This document shows, in pieces, positions 63,601 through 64,000 of a stretch of 64,000 nt of DNA. The translations under genes and the position numbers were made by a program. The stretch spans positions 42,876 to 106,875 of the forward strand of contig DUOH01000026.1 in the NCBI GenBank assembly GCA_012838955.1, written 5' to 3'. The notes under the pieces were generated by a model. It was not told the DNA's origin. It did not search any database and was given only the letters and a program-made list of their open reading frames with translations. Positions within the stretch are counted from its first letter, which is position 1; each line of letters opens with the position of its first letter. This stretch comes from Bacillota bacterium. GTDB lineage: Bacteria > Bacillota > UBA4882 > UBA10575.

Positions 63601-64000
63601 TCATCTTTGTAACGGTTAACATATGAATGATCCGGGTTATTTTGCCCTCTTTAAGCTCAGTCAGTACCCGTTCATAATCCTCTTCTATTCCCCTGATGAC
63701 ATATTTGTCTTGATCAACTTTGTTAGAATTCTGGGAAACTGTGATCTCTATGACTTCCCGCCCATCCAGTCGCAGTCTCCTTATTAGTTCGTCCTCTATA
63801 CCAGTTGCTATTGGCGCTTCGTTTTTAAAAACCACTATTGTTCCGGAGGTTTTCTCCTCCTTTCTGTTGGTTTCCGCCTGTTCAAGTCGCCACCGCAGCT
63901 CATAATAGATACCACCAAAATCTGCGCTGCCTGACATACTCAGTTTATCTGGTATATCAACCCAACATCTTTCGCGCGCAAACGGATAAACAGGCAGACT
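57677..64000 (-). CDS. Hybrid PKS-NRPS megasynthase, thiazole module (5' end beyond window)
   Basis: The frame is open from the right edge; the first visible residues (L-P-V-Y-P-F-A-R-E-R-C-W-V) are the tail of an upstream KS, so the gene is partial. Numbering from the ATG at 63937: KR (about 1-450; TGGTGGIG 255-262, Tyr415, Asn419), ACP (Ser604), heterocyclisation domain Cy (655-1100; D795-x4-D800-x2-S803), A domain (1115-2000; YTSGSTGRPKG 1249, K1981) holding an FMN oxidase (about 1375-1710; GRRTYRTF), and PCP (Ser2037). Specificity residues D1295, L1296, Y1299, N1336, L1756, S1758, L1782, I1790, W1791 equal the cysteine code. Predicted result: a thiazole on the growing chain. No TE follows. 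Confidence 0.93.
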   Translation of the reverse strand, partial: SLPVYPFARERCWVDIPDKLSMSGSADFGGIYYELRWRLEQAETNRKEEKTSGTIVVFKNEAPIATGIEDELIRRLRLDGREVIEITVSQNSNKVDQDKYVIRGIEEDYERVLTELKEGKITRIIHMLTVTKMKEVSTLTELNESQERGVYSLFYLVRAILKAGIDQDLEIVLLTNYVHQVTGEEERIYPEHAPLIGLGKIVGQEYPQLKCRCIDIDDQIDADLINNLLSEIKADNSGYATAYRKGQRYVEEFSEVVLADYPEEKVELKEDGVYIITGGTGGIGIEIARFMTKKAKVKLALINRSEFPARAQWDEILERAEDEKLCKKIKALMEMEATGSEVVCYSADVSKVTEIEPLISHLRNKYHRINGIVHSAGLAGGGVIVTREETSFDKVLQPKVQGTWLLDQLTREDKPDFFVMFSSGLTVSGEAGQGDYVAANSYLDSYAAYRGSLGLKTITINWVSWKETGMSVDYGINVDTLFKAITTKKAICGFEEVLNTSLTRVIIGEINYTEETLSILEALPFKLSPGLCAALEEKRGRFVNRLTTTGKEDMVMVENGRLVFLPIGKTIKPQKDQPVREVILKGRPDSRYTEIEKEVGQIIGELLGFAELDVYDNLIELGVDSIAMMRIVAKVRSRFGLQLNYNVFIQGITVAKLADLVMTEQHEEQIPYPVLKADPEKMYEPFPLTDIQMAYLIGREAKYELSGVSTQNYMELETKLDIKRFNLALQKVIKRHPMLRAVILPSREQQILAEVPDYLIEVEDLSALDDETKHKRILEQREKLSHHQFKPDEWPLFAFKAFKLSPDTHYLFILNDLLISDGMSVQIMYRELVAFYDHPDLQLPEIPINFRDYMTVYQQIKESPLYTRDKEYWLAKLESFPSAPLLPLKCDPSSVNKVHFKRLSMSFEHEDWKKLKEEAKQHGVTPTALLGAAYAEVLGFWGNQARIPINLPAFNRLLLHEDIDKVIGDFTSLFLLEVDLNLGTTVWDRAAQVQKNILEALEHRHYDGVEFIREFVKHNNLGARTAMPYVFTSMLFENSIDDWSRLGKFITGVNPSSQVYLDNQAMEIDGNLVINWDYVEELFAEDVIEEMFAQYTKVILTLIDADDEVYLPTVGESDQRLLEEYNSTDQEGIEASLLHGLFIEQTKRTPDNVAVVFEDQSITYRELDQRSNQVARYLKEQGIGKKQVVGVLAERSIESIINVMGILKSGGAYVPIDPAYPEGRQEYMLTNSGCRILLKPDLCQRNILSEYSGDEVEISNVPEDLAYIIYTSGSTGRPKGVAVTHQAAANTVLDINRKFNVTQKDRILGVSSIGFDLSVYDIFGALSVGAALVMTPDQRDVRHLAKVIEEQSITIWNSVPAIMDLMLDSIEKTGQEKSSAQNKSALLSDQPIDLALVKPESEEERKYYWSSAIFWRRENDRVFIGDMACPDFASALFPEFYFLTQNGIALNELTAKFGQVDQRLLNEFIEKLIQKKILIHSIQSPQEVFYSQARLFRNRYSEKIIYIEEEYEKFKQIQLNRRFEGIKGKRIPLDEKVEYPQVITGRRTYRTFDDTVEIPFVTLSHLFSVFRQKRGKNGITYNYACAGGLYPIDIFFYVKEGRVQGLDKGLYYYSPVDNSFYLVNEHAVIDSGAYYYTNKPIFNSSAVSIFLLYNAGVTMPKYSAMGYFYACIDAGIMVATLTYIAELLEIGVCSIGNMDFDKISEYFNLTPEQVWIHTIEIGLKPDRKNREATSPLVCAQMSEEKVEQEEAFEVQDMTAVTASSDGEGRTNSLRLALLSGDWIPVKLPDRIRRYYSDCQVISLGGATEGAIWSIYYPTEEMEEGLKSVPYGRPLANQRFYVLNFRMELCPIDVPGELYIGGSGVAEGYYNDEEKTRAAFLEHPEFGRIYKTGDYGVMRKHHSGGGLYIEFLGRKDHQVKIRGYRVELGEIESCLLDYEGITNVAVIEKNDKNMKKILCAYLVSDRPLQTVELKAYLSKHLPDYMIPSCFMYVEKIPLTSNGKVDKNALPEPEFSGRTTAEIDHPRNEVEERLLEICQSILEVEDLGIHDDFFEMGGNSLLMVRIHTEIERLYPGKIGILEMFDNPTIAKLSEYILKEDRQVLKDELL

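Overview
The window comes from a spore-forming, anaerobic member of the Bacillota. The evidence is a sporulation set (spoIIM, spoIIAA-spoIIAB-sigF, dacF, a SpoIID/LytB-domain protein), purine-rich ribosome binding sites in front of ATG, GTG and TTG starts, a phenylalanyl T-box, pyruvate phosphate dikinase, formate-THF ligase and a monomeric [FeFe] hydrogenase. The order nudF-spoIIM-xerD and the spoIIA operon next to dacF recall Bacillus and Clostridia, but the metabolic genes point to a fermentative anaerobe. I cannot name the genus from sequence alone.

Positions 1-43,700 are mostly chromosomal housekeeping on the minus strand: tldD (cut by the window edge), a flippase-like membrane protein, rbgA, xerD, spoIIM, nudF, a DUF3866 protein, ppdK, degV, folD, fhs, murI, a TPR+SpoIID protein (plus strand), a lipoprotein, plsY, a membrane protein, pheST with T-box, tRNA-Val, a candidate 174-nt stand-alone RNA, [FeFe] hydrogenase, folK, folP, spoIIAA/AB/sigF, dacF, folE2 (plus strand), addA/addB and the mnmL/mnmM (ytqA/ytqB) pair. 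Folate synthesis and one-carbon use recur (folE2, folP, folK, folD, fhs).

Positions 44,000-48,400 carry a plus-strand spermidine/putrescine ABC operon (potABCD) led by an XRE-cupin regulator. A 260-bp inverted-repeat element follows it; a related palindrome lies at 26.6 kb.

Positions 48,800-64,000 are accessory and specialise in peptide and polyketide chemistry. First comes a Cys-free RiPP-like precursor with repeated Leu/Met-Tyr-Gly/Ser-Ile/Val units. It is followed by a radical-SAM/SPASM/TPR maturase gene that has lost its catalytic core by internal deletion plus frameshift. Then, on the minus strand, comes a hybrid PKS-NRPS cluster that runs out of the window: a KR-ACP-Cy-A(Ox)-PCP megasynthase whose A domain carries the cysteine code D-L-Y-N-L-S-L-I-W, with an FMN oxidase inserted in it (a thiazole-forming module). 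With it are an FkbH/FkbI/FkbJ/FkbK-like set that should make hydroxymalonyl-ACP, a free-standing acyltransferase, a second free ACP, an ABC-2 exporter and a decayed BtrH-like gene. No O-methyltransferase, thioesterase or phosphopantetheinyl transferase is visible in the window.
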